Source of the DNA: Lunularia cruciata
Taxonomy: Eukaryota > Streptophyta > Marchantiopsida > Lunulariales > Lunulariaceae
NCBI GenBank assembly: GCA_948567375.1
Contig: OX419755.1
Span: 27,533,001 to 27,597,000 of the forward strand
DNA: 64,000 nt
Direction: 5' to 3'
Shown here piece by piece: positions 22,341 to 34,522 of this stretch. Within the stretch, counting starts at the first letter, position 1, and every line of letters begins with the position of its first letter. A model generated the notes under the pieces. It saw nothing but the letters and a program-made list of their open reading frames with translations, was not told the origin of the DNA and searched no databases. The translations under genes were made by a program, and so were the position numbers.

Positions 22341-23010
22341 ATGCATCTATGTTTTGATGAAAGGGAAATTGTTTCAAACCATTTTCATGGTTTTCTATGT
22401 GAGCTTAGTATCAAGCATGGAGTTACTTGCAATAACATCTCAAAAAATGGATTTGCTAAGCGGAAGAACAGACATATTGTAGAGGTTGCAAGAGCCATGC
22501 TCAACAAGAAGGAAATGCTCAAGTGCTAATGGGCAGAAGTAGTTAATTGTGAAATTTACTTGATGAACCAATTTCCTATTGTAGCAATGTATAAAATGAC
22601 ATCTTTTCAAGCTACTACAAGTAAGAAACCTTATTTATCGAATCTGAAGATTTTCAGTTGTATTTTCTTTGTTCATGTTCTTGAGGAGAAGAGGCAAAAA
22701 CTAGATCCTAAAGAATAAAAATGGGTGTTTCTTGGATATGCCTCTAATTCAAAAGGATGTAGGTGTTATAATCCTGATTTTGATTTTTTTATTATCAATA
22801 GAGATGTTGTATTTGAGGAGTTAAAATCTAAGTATCAGGCTACTACAAGTTGCACACCTGATTACTACTTTTGGTACCTCTACTTCTTTGATTGTTCACA
22901 CAAGAAATTTTTTTCACATGCTAGTACGTTTAGTGTAGGGACTAATATTGGTTGTGTTTCTAATGAGCATTCTCAATCTCATCCATTTGCAAATCCCTGG
23001 TCAGGATAGG
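22341..23010 (+). pseudogene. Ty1/copia integrase relic
   Basis: The 62-codon frame at 22341-22529 reads FCELSIKHGV..N..KNG.AKRKNRHIVEVARAMLNKKEM, the end of the copia integrase core. The GVAERKNR Glu position has become Lys (AKRKNR), so the catalytic Glu is lost. Broken frames continue with VNCEIYLMNQFP, KIFSC.FFVHVLEEKRQKLDPK and then a 94-codon frame with FLGYASNSKGCRCYNPDF...NRDVVFEE, the conserved post-integrase block. The order is correct for Pseudoviridae pol. Protease, reverse transcriptase and LTRs are not found nearby, so this is an isolated fragment. Confidence 0.9.
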
Positions 23011-23229
23011 TTGCCAAGAGGTATTCAAGCCAAGTCTTTCAGTGCATAGGAAAATTACTCCCTAGTTTGTCTTGTAATATTTCTAATCTTTTGTTTAAAC
23101 AAATGGTCAATCAACCATATAATTCAAAATTTTCTATTAATGTAGACAAGGCAACAAGTAGTATGTCTTGGCCTGAATAGCAAAGGACAAGTACAAGGGT
23201 CAAATATCTAATCCAATGCTCTTAACTTG

Positions 23230-23830
23230 AAGGTTTTTTAGCCCAATACCATGCATATATGGTTCTACTATGCAGACCAACCATTTTTGGCCTTTTGTTA
23301 TTCTTCTCAAATGTAAGAAGTCTTCCTCTACCCAATTTTTGCATCCACTCTCCTGAATTCTCTCCTCTTGGAAGTTCTTTGAGCTTTTGATGGACTAGCA
23401 AATGTTTTCTTGAATGCACAAAGCACTCTTTTCTTCCCAATTTTTTCCCTCTCTTTAAATTTTGTTTGAGCTCAATGTCTTTTGTTTGATAGCTCAAATG
23501 TAAGAGTTCTTCCTCTACCCAATTCTTATACCCCACTCTGCCTATCTCTCTCCTCTTGGAAGTTCTTTGAGATTTAGATATACTGTCAAATATTTGCTTG
23601 AATGTGTAGAGTGCTAATGATGTTTAGAACACTCTTGTCTTCCCAAGTTTTCCCTCTGTGAAGAAGTCATTTGAGCTCAATTTCTTTTGCTTGGTTGCTT
23701 GAATGAAAGAGTTTTGCCTCCACCCACTTTCTTGTACCTTGCTCCCCCAATTTCTCTCCTCTTGGAAGTTCTTTGAGCTTTTGATGGATTTGCAAATGTC
23801 TACTAAATACATAGAGTGCTTACATTATTC
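23230..23830. repeat. Three-copy tandem repeat, about 190-206 bp units
   Basis: CTTGGAAGTTCTTTGAG occurs at 23367, 23555 and 23761. Each is preceded by a CTCAAATGTAAGAG-like phrase and a CCTCTACCCAATT-like phrase, and followed by GCAAATRT and a TTTGAGCTCAA block. Confidence 0.8.
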
Positions 23831-24663
23831 CAAGACTATTCTTTCCTTTCCACTATAGCTTAACTTGCCTAAGCACAAAAGCTTGAGTGCTAAACTCACC
23901 CAATTCTATAGGTTTCTCATATCACACTTCAATGATGCCCCTTAAATTCTAGTCCTTATGCATATGTGTCCAATATCAACCTGCATATGAGATCCAACAC
24001 CAATTTATTATATTCCTTTGTATAGGCTTAACTCAATGATGCTTCCTCTAACATGGTACCTCTTCTTGGGATATTCTAATCTAGATTTTCATGCGATCAT
24101 CCAATCTTGTAAATTTCCTCTACATCAAGAGGGTACCTCTTGAGGTAGAGAGGTAGTTCCAAATTGACCTCTTGAATATTGCATGATCTCCTTAAGTGTA
24201 ATGTCTTTATCTCTATCAGTTAAGTAGAAAACAATTCATTAATCTTTTATGTGTGTATATAAATCACTACATACTATACATTGTAATCAACATCATATAC
24301 TATAGAAGTCACACACAAACTCCAAAGACCCACAATCAACCCCTAGTTTGCAATTAGTTTCCTCTAACTTCAAATAGCCATCTACTCCAAGTATGTGCTA
24401 TTTCTTATGGTGAGCAAAGTTCAAGAGACTTGGTGTTATGGAGCCCTATCATTAATTGCATGGTTATAATCTATATCACATAAGGAGTGAACTAGCTATA
24501 GTGTCAATTACATTGAGGATATAGCCATTGCTCTTGAGAAACCATTGGAAGGGGAGGGTCAAACATACCATATGCTATCCTCTCAAATAATAATCACATA
24601 CCAACATAGCAGCAACTCCACTCAAAGAGCCACATCACATACACCACAAGATTACATGTAAAA
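23831..24663. other. Stretch without recognisable genes
   Basis: No coding similarity or repeat structure was recognised. Confidence 0.5.
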
Positions 24664-26350
24664 CTACCAATCAATGTTTGGGAGATGATATACAATAGCA
24701 CATACAATCCTCCCAAAAACAACATCACATCCTTCCAATACAAGTACTCTAGAAGACAAAACCTTATGCACTCTCAAGATAGTATGGCTTAAAGTCACAT
24801 CAAGAGTTGTCGGTGTAATCAATTGTAGATACACATAATCACTTGGATGGAATTGACGGATTGAGGGTCTATTACATCCTCCTTGAATAGTAGCATCATG
24901 TAAGGTATCCCTATGTTGAGCAATTGCTAAGTTTTCAAAGGCCATTGGCATCACTCTCCAAAAGATCTCTATCCATTGAGAACATATGCTCATCCATACA
25001 TCTGGATCATCTAAGTCCAAATTTATAGTTGCATCATAGCAAATGGCTACAAGTAAATATAGATCTCATTCATAGAGTAAGAAGTAGAGAGAGAAGGATG
25101 TTATGCTAGCTAAACCAATAGCCCATAGCCAACCAAGATAATTGGAGATCCCAATCTACCAAGATTTGGCCTCTTTGCAAATTATACTTATGCAATCTTG
25201 TCTTCATAGTCTAGACCACTCTCTCTACTAAAACATTTCTTCAAGGTGATATTGGGAGGTAGTATGGTGATCAATCAAGGCCTTCTCATAAAAGACCTAA
25301 AACTCTCCAAAGAACTCTATAAGTTGGTCAATCAAGATCTCAATTGGTGAACCAAAATGATCAAGAATCCAATCCAAGAACAAGCTATCCCTTCATTGTA
25401 TGTGTCAAGAAGTACAATCAGTTTGCTCCACCATAACCACAACATATTGATGATATTTCATAGTCAATGGTAAAGTTCAAGCAATGTCCAAACTCCAATG
25501 CTAACACAATCCCATGATAAGTAATGGGTGCATTTGTGGCATAAGAGTATTGAATGATGCTTTAACTTGGTCACAAACCACATATCTAGCAACAAATTGA
25601 TGTACATTGGTATACATGTTGTGCCACCAATGATGACTACAAAGTAAGCTATATGTTTGCTTTACTCCAAACCCTAGCTCTTCATGAATATGTCATTACA
25701 ATTGTGGTCTTTGAGATTGAAGGGATGCTACTATACCCTACTATCCTTACATACCCAAAGAAGATGTTTGCACTCCAATCTAAATTGCATAGCTTGATGA
25801 AGGACATGATCTTTCTCCTTGGCATTAGTTGTGGCACCCACAATACAAATGCAAAAATAGTCCACCACTAAAATATCATCTTGAATATCTTGCTAACCCT
25901 TACTAATATCTCCACTCTCCATATCACAGACTTCAATAACTTTTCCTATTTATACTAAGAAAGATACCACTAAAGCTCTAATTAATATACAAAAAAGTAA
26001 ATGAATGCAAACTTTGCACCATCTCCTCATCCATTACACTATGCCAATATGCTCTTATCTGATCATGTTTGCTAGTACATTGGTTTCTACTCAACCATTT
26101 GCATCATCGTTCACCACTTCATGTCTATGAACAACTATAAAATCATACACTTGTAAAATCAGTGCACATCATGCAAGATTCACTGAAATTTTATCTTACT
26201 ACATCAACCAATTCAGTTTTTTTCATCTTTGCAATTCATAAACCTCATTCAACTGAAAGTGTGTTGTACCAAAACTTAGGATCACCATTGTTAATCCATA
26301 ATCTCTATCAAAGTTTGCTTAATCTGGTCAAGCCAATAGAGGTTTGACAA
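24664..26350 (-). pseudogene. Ty3/gypsy RNase H end to integrase relic
   Basis: Reading the minus strand from right to left, decayed frames give FRLECKHLLWVCKDSRV and WWHNMYTNVHQFVARYVVCD (integrase zinc region, about 25.55-25.8 kb), then a WSLDIA block (core, first Asp). A 118-codon frame at 24664-25020 follows, with MAFENLAIAQHRDTLH and FHPSDYVYLQ..TPTTLDV....ILRVHKVLSS, the integrase C-terminal region. The protein style differs from all other gypsy copies in the window, so this is a third lineage. No LTRs were found. Confidence 0.75.
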
Positions 26351-26699
26351 CTCTTATACCAAGTCAATTGGAACATGCAAAGTCTAAGATGTAGGTCTCA
26401 CTCCATTATTGTTTAATAGTAAATTCACTAAAATACCATTATAACATAAAATTCTCTTCTGAGGTCTTCCACTAACATAATTTAATCTAACAATAATTAA
26501 AAGATGTTGTTGAATATCCAACAATTAAATATTGGATCTTTTCTTTATTTAGTTATACTGATTTAAGTAAATATATCTAGTTTAGTTATATCTAAACTTA
26601 GTTATAACTTATCATATAATTATCTTAAAACTAGCAAGATGTCTCTAGTGGATTCATGTGCACCCTAGAGTGTTATACTAACCTTGGAGTAAGTTTCTA
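26351..26699. other. AT-rich stretch between two gypsy relics
   Basis: Low-complexity A/T sequence with no recognisable coding content. Confidence 0.5.
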
Positions 26700-27260
26700 C
26701 TCTATCCTCCAAGTGAAGCATAAATTCCTTTTTTAGGTATGTTTCAACTTATCATAGAATTTATCCCCACTCTCCTTGATATCAAAAATATAATTAATAT
26801 AGATTTTCTCTATGACATAAGGACCAAAAACTTGAAGTAAGATTTTCTTCCTTCTTTTCTTGTAACAAATAGATCAAAGACCATTACCTAATCTATTTCC
26901 TTGAAACGTAATATTTTCTCCTTCCATACCACTTATCACAAATTTTCTTATTTTGAGCTGAGCCTTTTAAATTTTAACCCAAGCTAAAATCTAGCTTCCT
27001 CTAATTCCATGATTTTTTAGTATCATGAGTTCTTGGCTTCTTCTCCTTGCTTTATTTCAAACCAACCTCAAGAGTCTGAAAGGTTTGGAGATCAAACTAG
27101 ACTTTGGACTCCACCCCATAAATCATAATAAAATGAGAATATGGAGGTGCATTACCCCCTTAGTATTGCATGTAGCCTCTTATCTCAATTATGGTCTCTC
27201 TTTCCATATCAACATACTTAGCCAACATCATATACTTATAGATGATTGCAAAATTTTTTG
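26700..27260 (-). pseudogene. Tat-like integrase C-terminal relic
   Basis: The nucleotide sequence parallels 14.19-14.78 kb of the Tat/Athila-like element: CTTATCATAGAATT..., GACCAAAAACTTGAAGTAAGATTTTCTTCC, a TTTGGAGATCAAACTAGACTTTGGACTC block, and the final AGCCAACATCATATACTTA. It is therefore the end of a second, more decayed Tat-like pol on the minus strand. No frame longer than 80 codons survives. Its LTRs were not recognised. Confidence 0.65.
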
Positions 27261-27754
27261 AGTTTGAGTCAATCATCTATGATGCCCCAAATACATAGAT
27301 GTGTCTATTTATTTTTATTAAAAATAGGAAAGATATACAACTTTAAAAATCCTTTAGTTACAATTTCTCTTCTAATAAACCTAAAACCATTTTTGAAAAC
27401 AATATCACTACTAGTAGCCCCTATCACTATTGCCAAGCATCTTTCACCTTCAGTTGCAAAAATCTTGGGCACGTGCTTGAAAGGCATGAGACTTGAAGGA
27501 GAGGTGTATGGCACTCAAAGCATAAGTAGAAGAAGGGAGATTGAAAGATTTTAGACGGGAGGTGCTTTTACATTGTTTTAGACATATATATTAATTCAAT
27601 CTATCTTGAAACTTCAAATTTTACTCATAATTATTTCAAAATTTAGATAATATATTTAATAGAAACTCTAAAGGAAAAATAACAAATGATGGGAGCGCTG
27701 ATAAATGATTTAGACCTCATGAAGTCTTTCTTATATATGTGAATGTTTCAAAAG
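27261..27754. other. Stretch without recognisable genes
   Basis: A minus-strand frame at 27305-27514 and a plus-strand frame at 27246-27554 overlap, and neither shows a known motif. Confidence 0.4.
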
Positions 27755-27887
27755 AAGAAGGATGACCGTGTAGAAAAAATGAAGGATGGGAAGACCCCAT
27801 CAAACCGTACAAGGGACAGATAAAAAAGGTAAAATGGGGCTAAGCCCCAAAAGAGTCTATATGAGAAATCAAAAGTCTATATGAAAA
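27755..27887 (-). mobile_element. Solo two-hairpin tail box, copy 1
   Basis: This matches the box that follows the LINE stop codon at 47.9 kb, in reverse orientation and with CG changed to TG or CA. It keeps GGATGGGAAGACCCCATC and GGGGCTAAGCCCC. The 9-bp direct repeat TTTCAAAAG at 27746-27754 and 27888-27896 flanks it, as expected of a retroposed insertion. It extends about 40 bp further on its 5' side than the copies at 49.4 and 51.4 kb, and shares ATTTCTCATAYAGACTCT with the LINE 3' region. Confidence 0.75.
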
Positions 27888-28099
27888 TTTCAAAAGCGGC
27901 TTTTGACTTATGATTTAGCACAACATGTTGTTGTGTTTGCACTATTATTGCATCATGAAGAAATTTGAACTATATATAAGCTTGATTTAAAGCTAGCTAT
28001 TTTGCAGCCAAAAAAATGTAAAATAGATGACATTGACCAAGATTTACCAGTTCTTTTTCTCTACCCCAACTAATTTTGAGTATAGATTGCGAGGCAATA

Positions 28100-28116
28100 G
28101 GAGGTTTCAGAAATAG
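28100..28116 (+). repeat. Harbinger left terminal inverted repeat
   Basis: GGAGGTTTCAGAAATAG matches 16 of 17 bases of the reverse complement of 36598-36614 and of the start at 62538. Confidence 0.8.
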
Positions 28117-28908
28117 TTATACAAAGTTTCATAACTTTTCATATAGATAGTTACAAATCGTTGACTAATTTGGTACAAGATGTGAACCGGAGGTAGAAAG
28201 GGTCTTGCTATGGAGTTTGGGCTAACTTCCTTATTATTAGCACACTCAATATGAGGTGGTTTGCAGAAAATAAGGGATAACAAACTTTCCGTTATCACTC
28301 CATAGTGCACTGATTACATATTAGGGTTAATAAAGTATATTGTTTAGGGTTAGAGTGAAAGTGGCGGCTACCAAAGAGAGCATCCATGATGTTCAAGAAC
28401 ACCCATGGTAATCAAAAGTTGACAGATTTATGCACTAGACGACCCGGAATGTGATTTTTGACCATTGAGGAAGATTGGAGGGGCCATGAGTGGAAAGAAT
28501 TAAGGGCATGCAAAAATTGACAGCAGAAGAAGATTTGAGAGAACCATAGCCAGAGTTAGAAGTGGGGGTGAAATTTTTTGGAGTGGGAAGATTTGAGTGC
28601 GGGTTGTGGGAAGGTTAGAAGGAGGAGTGATTTTTTTTGAAGGGTTACTCTCCAAAATCCTTTATTTCATTAGTTCAATTTATGTTGTTGTCTCTTGGTA
28701 CAACTATGAAAGGTATGCCCTTTTTCTCCCTTGAGTGATGAAATTAAATTCATGAACTTTTTTTCTTGTTACAAAATGAAAAGTATGAGATTTTTTTTGT
28801 TTTGTGCGTAGAGAATAGAGATGTCACTTTGCCAGAATTTATGAGGTTGTTTTCTTGTTCTGTGCACACAAAGAATAAAGATGAAAATTTGTCAATAAGG
28901 AGTTATAT
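28117..28908 (+). other. Harbinger 5' leader
   Basis: Non-coding sequence between the inverted repeat and the transposase. Blocks such as TTATTAGCACACTC, AGGTGGTT and CACATTAGGGTTAATAAAGT recur in the same order in the copy at 62.5-63.3 kb, so it belongs to the element. Confidence 0.65.
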
Positions 28909-30327
28909 GTGGTGATTAAAAATCTGAGTCAAGTCATGCCAAGAGGGAGCAGTTGTGTAGAGCTAACTAAAAGTATTAGAAAATGTATTCAATGGATGAT
29001 TCCATTAGATTTGGAGATATCGCTACAAGGAATAGAAGATGAAGACAAAAATGAAGAATTAGGAGGAGATTTAGATATGCTAGAATATTTTATGAATGGG
29101 TGGGAGTATGCACATACTCATTGATACTTGGAACCTTGTGTTACTTACCCTTGTAGTAGAGAGTTTGTGATGGAGTATTTGAGAAATCTCAATACTAAGG
29201 CCTTTTGCAAGCTTACTAGAATGGATGTCAATTCTTTTTCAACATTAGTGGATTAGATTAAGACACACAATTTTGGGAAAAGGTACCAAAGAGAGCAAAC
29301 ACCCCATGTGGATCCAAGTTGCCCTAGCCTTGGATAGATTTGCACATGACAGCAATGGAGCTTGTGTTGCACGGGGTTTAAATATTTGGGGCATTAGTGC
29401 TAGTTCAACAATTGCTTTTACTGATAGACAATAATTCAAGTAATTCAAAGTAATTCAAAAAATTGCTTTTACTTATGACAGCTGTATTAGATGTGATAGT
29501 TGCTTGGCCCGAGCTCGAGGAGAGGAGGAAGATATTGAATGTTTTTGCACACAAAGGTTTTCTTGGTTGTTGGTTTGGTAGATGGAACAGTGTTTCCTCT
29601 TGTAGCTTGACCAACAATGGACGGGGAAATATATTTCAGCCGCAAGGGTTCATATTCTATAAATGGCCAAGTGATTTGTGATGATAAAAGGAGAATTATA
29701 CATTTTTCTGGAGGTACATATGTGTTGTTTTGTTAGGTATTTTTTCAATGCAATGGTGATCCCCGTTGTATGGTTTACTAAAAGTATAATTTGATTTGTT
29801 TATTTGCAGGAATGCCAAGATCATGTCATGACATGACTTGTTTGAAAAAATCCTCACTATGGATTGATTTGAACCAGAGAGGGAGTTGTTGTACTTTTGA
29901 GGCAAAGGAGTACCTTTTAGGTGATTTAGGTTATGTACACATGCATCACCTAGTCCCCACTTTCAAGCAAGCTTGATAAAAGGACAAGCAAGAGTTTAAT
30001 AAATATTTGGCAAAGGCAAGAGTGATAAATGAGTATTGTATAGGAGTATTAAAAGCTATATGGCATTCTCTTTGTGAGCTAAGAGTGCAACTCAAAGACA
30101 ATAGTAGAAATGTTTATTTGTTAAAGTGGGTGTCAATGTATATTATTTTACATAGTTTTTTAATCAATAGGTCAGACCTTTGGTCAGATGACAATGGCGG
30201 ATTTCTAGAGGAAATTGAAATAGATTCAGAAATGTCTTTTCATGGTGTAGAACTTGGTAGAGAAGAAAGTAGATCAAGGGTGATGCAACACTACCTTGAT
30301 TATCAGAATGATGATACACTCAATTAA
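28909..30327 (+). pseudogene. PIF/Harbinger transposase, DDE residues kept but frame broken
   Basis: The N-terminal part reads LDMLEYFMNGWEYAH and LTRMDVNSFSTLVD. The catalytic Asp of LVDGTVFPL is at 29581-29583, the second Asp (LLGDLGY) at 29923-29925 and the Glu (INEYCIG) at 30031-30033. The FSRKGSYSINGQVICDDKRRI block lies between the first two. A 96-bp intron at 29714-29809 (GAG|GTACATA ... TTTGCAG|GA) joins FSG to GMPRSCHDM in frame. In-frame stops at 29122, near 29254, near 29632 and at 29974-29979 show that it is inactive. The enzyme would excise and insert elements with matching inverted repeats. The start codon is uncertain. It has good DDE_4/HARBI1-type similarity. Confidence 0.85.
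29714..29809 (+). other. Probable transposase intron
   Basis: A GT donor follows GGAG, a T-rich tract precedes the TTTGCAG acceptor, and removal brings the first Asp, second Asp and Glu codons into one frame. Intron presence is inference from frame and motif continuity. Confidence 0.6.
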
Positions 30328-31029
30328 TTGAGTTTCCATACAATAAATTATGACGCTTGTAGATGCCTGTAGATGTTGTGCAATGGCGCTTGTACATGTT
30401 GGGGGCCGCCCTCCAACTTGCCTAAAAAAAATTTCCTAGCACCCATCGGCACCGCCAGTAAGGTGCCACGCAATGGCATAGGAAGACGCTAAGGACCGTC
30501 GTCCTACTAAAAAAATTATTGCACTCATCAGTGCCAAGTGGTGCTGGTAGGTGCCACGTGGTGGTGCTGGTAGGCATTGTGTGATTTATGTAATGCTTGG
30601 GTGCGCCTATTGGTGATGTGGAGTGCCGCATGTTGCTCATGATTTGAGTTCTTTCCTCTCAAATATTGATTTTTCCATTGAATGTGCACATTTTGGATGT
30701 TTGGATATTCAAAATTTCTTTCCAGTGTGGGGCTATATAAACCTTCATCTTTCTAGATTTGAACAAAAGTCATTTCACTACGTGGGTGGGTGTTCAAAGG
30801 AATCATTTAACGAGTGTGTCATTTTGTGAGTGTGTGGGTGTGGGGTGTTTGAAGGAGTCATTTTGCTGCATGGGGTGTATTTGAAGGAGGCAAACTTGAA
30901 AGAGGCAAACACAAAGGAGGCAGCCAAACACTCTGTTGAAGGATGCAAACTTGCTATGGGGTCTAAGAGAGTTGGAACTTTTAGAGAAAGAGTAAAATTC
31001 AGAATTTGAATTGAAGGAGAGCATTCAAG

Positions 31030-31130
31030 AGGAAAAGAGCATTTGAGATTCAAGAGAAAGAGCAAGAGAATTGAGAGGAGATTCAAGAGAAAGAGCAAAA
31101 GAGAAGGAGAGCATTTGAAAGATAGAGAAG
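31030..31130 (+). repeat. AGAG-rich degenerate tandem repeat
   Basis: GATTCAAGAGAAAGAGCAA occurs near 31048 and 31080, within a purine-rich stretch that also repeats GGAGAGCATT. Confidence 0.6.
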
Positions 31131-31603
31131 AGAGATTTTCCAAGAAGAGCAGACTGAATTTGAACCATGCAGAAATCTGGGGATATGAAAAGATAGTTGA
31201 CGGGCATCACATGGGAAATACTCAGTAAGGAGATTGGCTCATAGCTTTTCATATCATTCAACACCCACCAAATTTCATCAAGTGGTGCTGGCTAGACAAA
31301 CATCAGATTTGAACTGCTATCTCCGGCATTTTGGAGGTTGATTTAGACATAATTGGCCTCAAAATTACACTTGGACTTCACTACCCATGTCCAGAGGTAT
31401 TATTCAAACCTTTTTAAATGTTTTCTCTTCATTTCTCTCTACTTCCACATTATCTAGCACCCCAGGATTGTGATTTATGCACATTAGGCCTCCAAATTGT
31501 CAACACCTCACAGCCTTGTCTCGTAGCACCGCCCAGCGTCATCCAGCATCCCCTAGCGTCCTATCGGGCGGTGACACGCATTGATGTTTGGCATCGGGTG
31601 TCC

Positions 31604-31626
31604 TCCCTAAACCCTAAATCCTAAAC
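31604..31626. repeat. Short telomere-like tract
   Basis: CCCTAAACCCTAAATCCTAAA is three imperfect units of the plant telomere repeat. It is too short to mean a chromosome end. Confidence 0.5.
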
Positions 31627-32078
31627 TCTCTTGGTGCCCCATGAGGTGGGACTGTCTATGTGTGCCTTCAGGCATCCCTAAGCGGCACCTAGTGGCGGCA
31701 ACAAGCGGCACCCAATGCCATCTGCTGCTTTCTTCCTGTTTGGGGGCGGCTTTGGGCGGCAGCAAGAGGCACCCATTGTCTTGAGTCTCTTTGATCGAGC
31801 TTTAAGTTAATTTTCTTGGTGGGTTTTGCAAGTCCTTCCATGTATGGAGTTTGTGAGTTTGTGGGACAAGGTCTGTTGCACAGGTTTGGTAAGAGGGAGA
31901 CAGTTTCAATTGACCGTAGATATAGTTAGAGATGCACTTCCCATGCCAAGGGGGTGAACCAAGATGGAGGAGAATTCCTTACACAGCTGTTTCAGAATGG
32001 TTTCCACAAAGGGATAGGGTTGCAAAAAGATATCTTGCAAGGCAATGTGTGTATCCTACATTTAGAGCTTTCTTCTAG

Positions 32079-34140
32079 TTGCTTGGTGCACTTGTTGCAC
32101 CCACTATTAGGCCCAAGATTGTACATGGGCATTTGGTACTCAACACCAAGACCAAGTTGAGGAGATTTGGTGTGGAGGATTATGATTGGGGAGAGTTAGC
32201 ATTTAGAGTTATCATTGTAGAGGTGGAGAGTTTGCAAAGCCAATTGAGTAGTCTTAAGGGGTGCAGGTTCAGGTCACTTTCATTGGGTAGATACTCACTC
32301 ATCTCTTTGTGGAGAGAGGTTTGATTCTAGAGGAGGTTGTGATGTACCTAAGTGATTGAAAGAGGAGATTATACACAAGGGAGGATGATGGGGAGGATGA
32401 GGATGGTGAGTGATTGCTTAGGTTTGAGTTTTTTCATATATATGTTGGAAAACATACACAGTTCTTTTGTATATACCATGACCAGATTTAATAAATGAGT
32501 TGATTTAAGAAGGTTTTGATTAATGAACTTGTGAACTTGGTGTATTTTTTAAATTCTAATATAAATTTGTACTTGATGGATAACTAAATGTACCACTTGT
32601 AAATAGGTGTTCAACAGATTCGTGTTGAGACACAACCCTTACCCTTTGTTGAGATAGCTCCTTTTCCCTCTTCTTCTTCTTCACCACTTTCTCCGTATGT
32701 GGAAGAGGTTGGTGATCCCATGCATTTTAGAGTACCTTCACCTCCTTCTTGTTCTATTGACATCAGTCGTATTTTAGATGATTGTGTTTGAGTGGCTGAG
32801 TGTAGAGAGAGAAATCTCCTAGAGCATGAGAGTAGATTGGAGAGTGTAGAGGAGAGAGAGAGATTAGTGCTAGAGCAAGAGAGACTCCGTTGTCAGTGAG
32901 AGGATTTACTTGCTGCAAAGGAGGAGAGGCATCTGACCTTGCTTACTTCTGAGATGGAAAGAGAGCAAAGATTAGCTGACTTGGATGTACTAGGTGCCGC
33001 TGCCATGGCGGAGGGTTATAGGGTCCAGTTACAAAATCAGGCACAAGAGTTAGCATATGCTATAGAAAGGTGCAAGAGTGCACATGTTTAGGTAGAGAAG
33101 AGTGAGAGTAGTCTAGCTCATTTGAGGGCTCATGTGGCTTATCTTGGACCGAGATTACGTACTATTGCTCACCAGACCCATACTCATCATGAGATGCAGA
33201 CCCAGACTGATGCCACCCATGTGTTACCTCATAGTGCGGAGACTCAAGGCACTCATACTGAGTTTAGAGAGAGGATTTGTCTATCAAGAGAGTATATTCC
33301 ATGTATCCTCTTCACAAGTTTCCTATGGAAGAAGATTATTATTGTGGATGTTACTTGTTTGGCATCATTATGGATTTGTGGTGCTATTGTTTTCCATGCA
33401 TGAGAAAGAAAGATGACTAGGCATGGTTGGTGACCTCACACACAGTTTGGGCCTGTAGGGTGGGTAGCCCATCCAGGTGTTAGCCATTTCATCCAGTTCT
33501 ATTTGCTATGCTTTGAGGTTATCTTGTGGATAGATCTTACTTTGGATGGAGTGGAGTGGTTACTACGGAGCATGTGGTAGTGGTCCAAACTCCCATAGGG
33601 AGTTCACACTGGGTCTCACCTCATGGCTTGTTTGTGTTCTGCAGATATCTAGCAAGATTATGAGTTCACAGGACTTAGAGTTAGATCATATGAGCATCTT
33701 ATTTCATTAGGTTTACCTCTTTGTGATCTTTTGATCATAGATAGGTATGCACTCTCTTATTATAGGAACCATCCACATGGTGCTATCCACCCTACCCACT
33801 TCCGTCCTTATATGTATAGAGAGCATCATACACTCGGTCATTTGATCCTTTGATAAGTGCTTTGGACAGATTTGTCTATGACAATAGGCCTATTGTTAGT
33901 TGGGTAGAAGAGGAGTGGACATTAGGTAGACTGAGTTCTTATAGTAGTGACCTATATTCTCTTCTTGCTAGCAATATCAAGCACCAAGACTTTGATGAGA
34001 GCAAGTGGCCCCTATGGTGGTCATTGAGTCCATTTAGGATTCAACATCATGTATACCGTCGTAGACTTGAGGACGTAGTAGTAGCACTTAGACACCATGT
34101 TGCATCTCCCTCTTCTTCTTCACCTCCTCCTCTACCATAG
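32079..34140 (+). pseudogene. Unidentified coding relic with coiled coil
   Basis: Plus-strand frames give FRAFFELLGALVAPTIRPK-like sequence near 32.08 kb. A proline- and serine-rich start follows near 32.63 kb, then a long Glu/Arg/Leu-rich helix (EERERLVLEQERLR, EMEREQRLADL, about 32.78-33.10 kb). Next comes the 93-codon frame 33122-33403, and a 96-codon frame 33850-34140 ending in a poly-Ser/Pro tail. Stops split it. The codon-like flow of a long coiled coil makes a real ancestral protein likely, perhaps a gag-like or plant-specific transposon accessory protein. I do not recognise the family. Confidence 0.4.
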
Positions 34141-34462
34141 TCATAGGTTTAGGTTTTCTTGGCTCCCTACTTATATACATCTTTTTTTCATTTATCCCCA
34201 TGTATACATTTATCTTTTATACTCATATATTTTAGTTTACACTTGTGAAACTATCATAATTTTGTCTAACTCTCATATTTTCATGTGCTATATACTCAAT
34301 TGTGCCTTTTGCATCAAATGGGACATCACTTGGCACCTATGTGCACCACCCACATCACGAGTCACCACACTTAACCTAGTGGGGGCATCACTCAGCGCCA
34401 ATGAGAGTCGACGAGCGCCAACAAGCCAGGACGTGCACCACCAATTTAAAGCGAATGCCTAC

Positions 34463-34522
34463 GAGTGCCTACCACTATTTACAAGTGCCGGTGAGTGCCT
34501 ACCACCATTTACAAGTGCCCAC
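34463..34522 (+). repeat. 30-bp tandem repeat, two copies
   Basis: GAGTGCCTACCACTATTTAC at 34463 recurs at 34493 with one change. In the frame 34097-34531 it encodes a ten-residue ECLPxFTSA unit twice. Confidence 0.75.

Noticed and set aside
23230-23830. CRISPR-like array
   Set aside because: Units are about 190-206 bp and similar along their whole length, with no short repeat and unique spacers, in plant-type DNA.
31604-31626. Chromosome end or telomere
   Set aside because: Only three imperfect CCCTAAA units with unrelated sequence on both sides.
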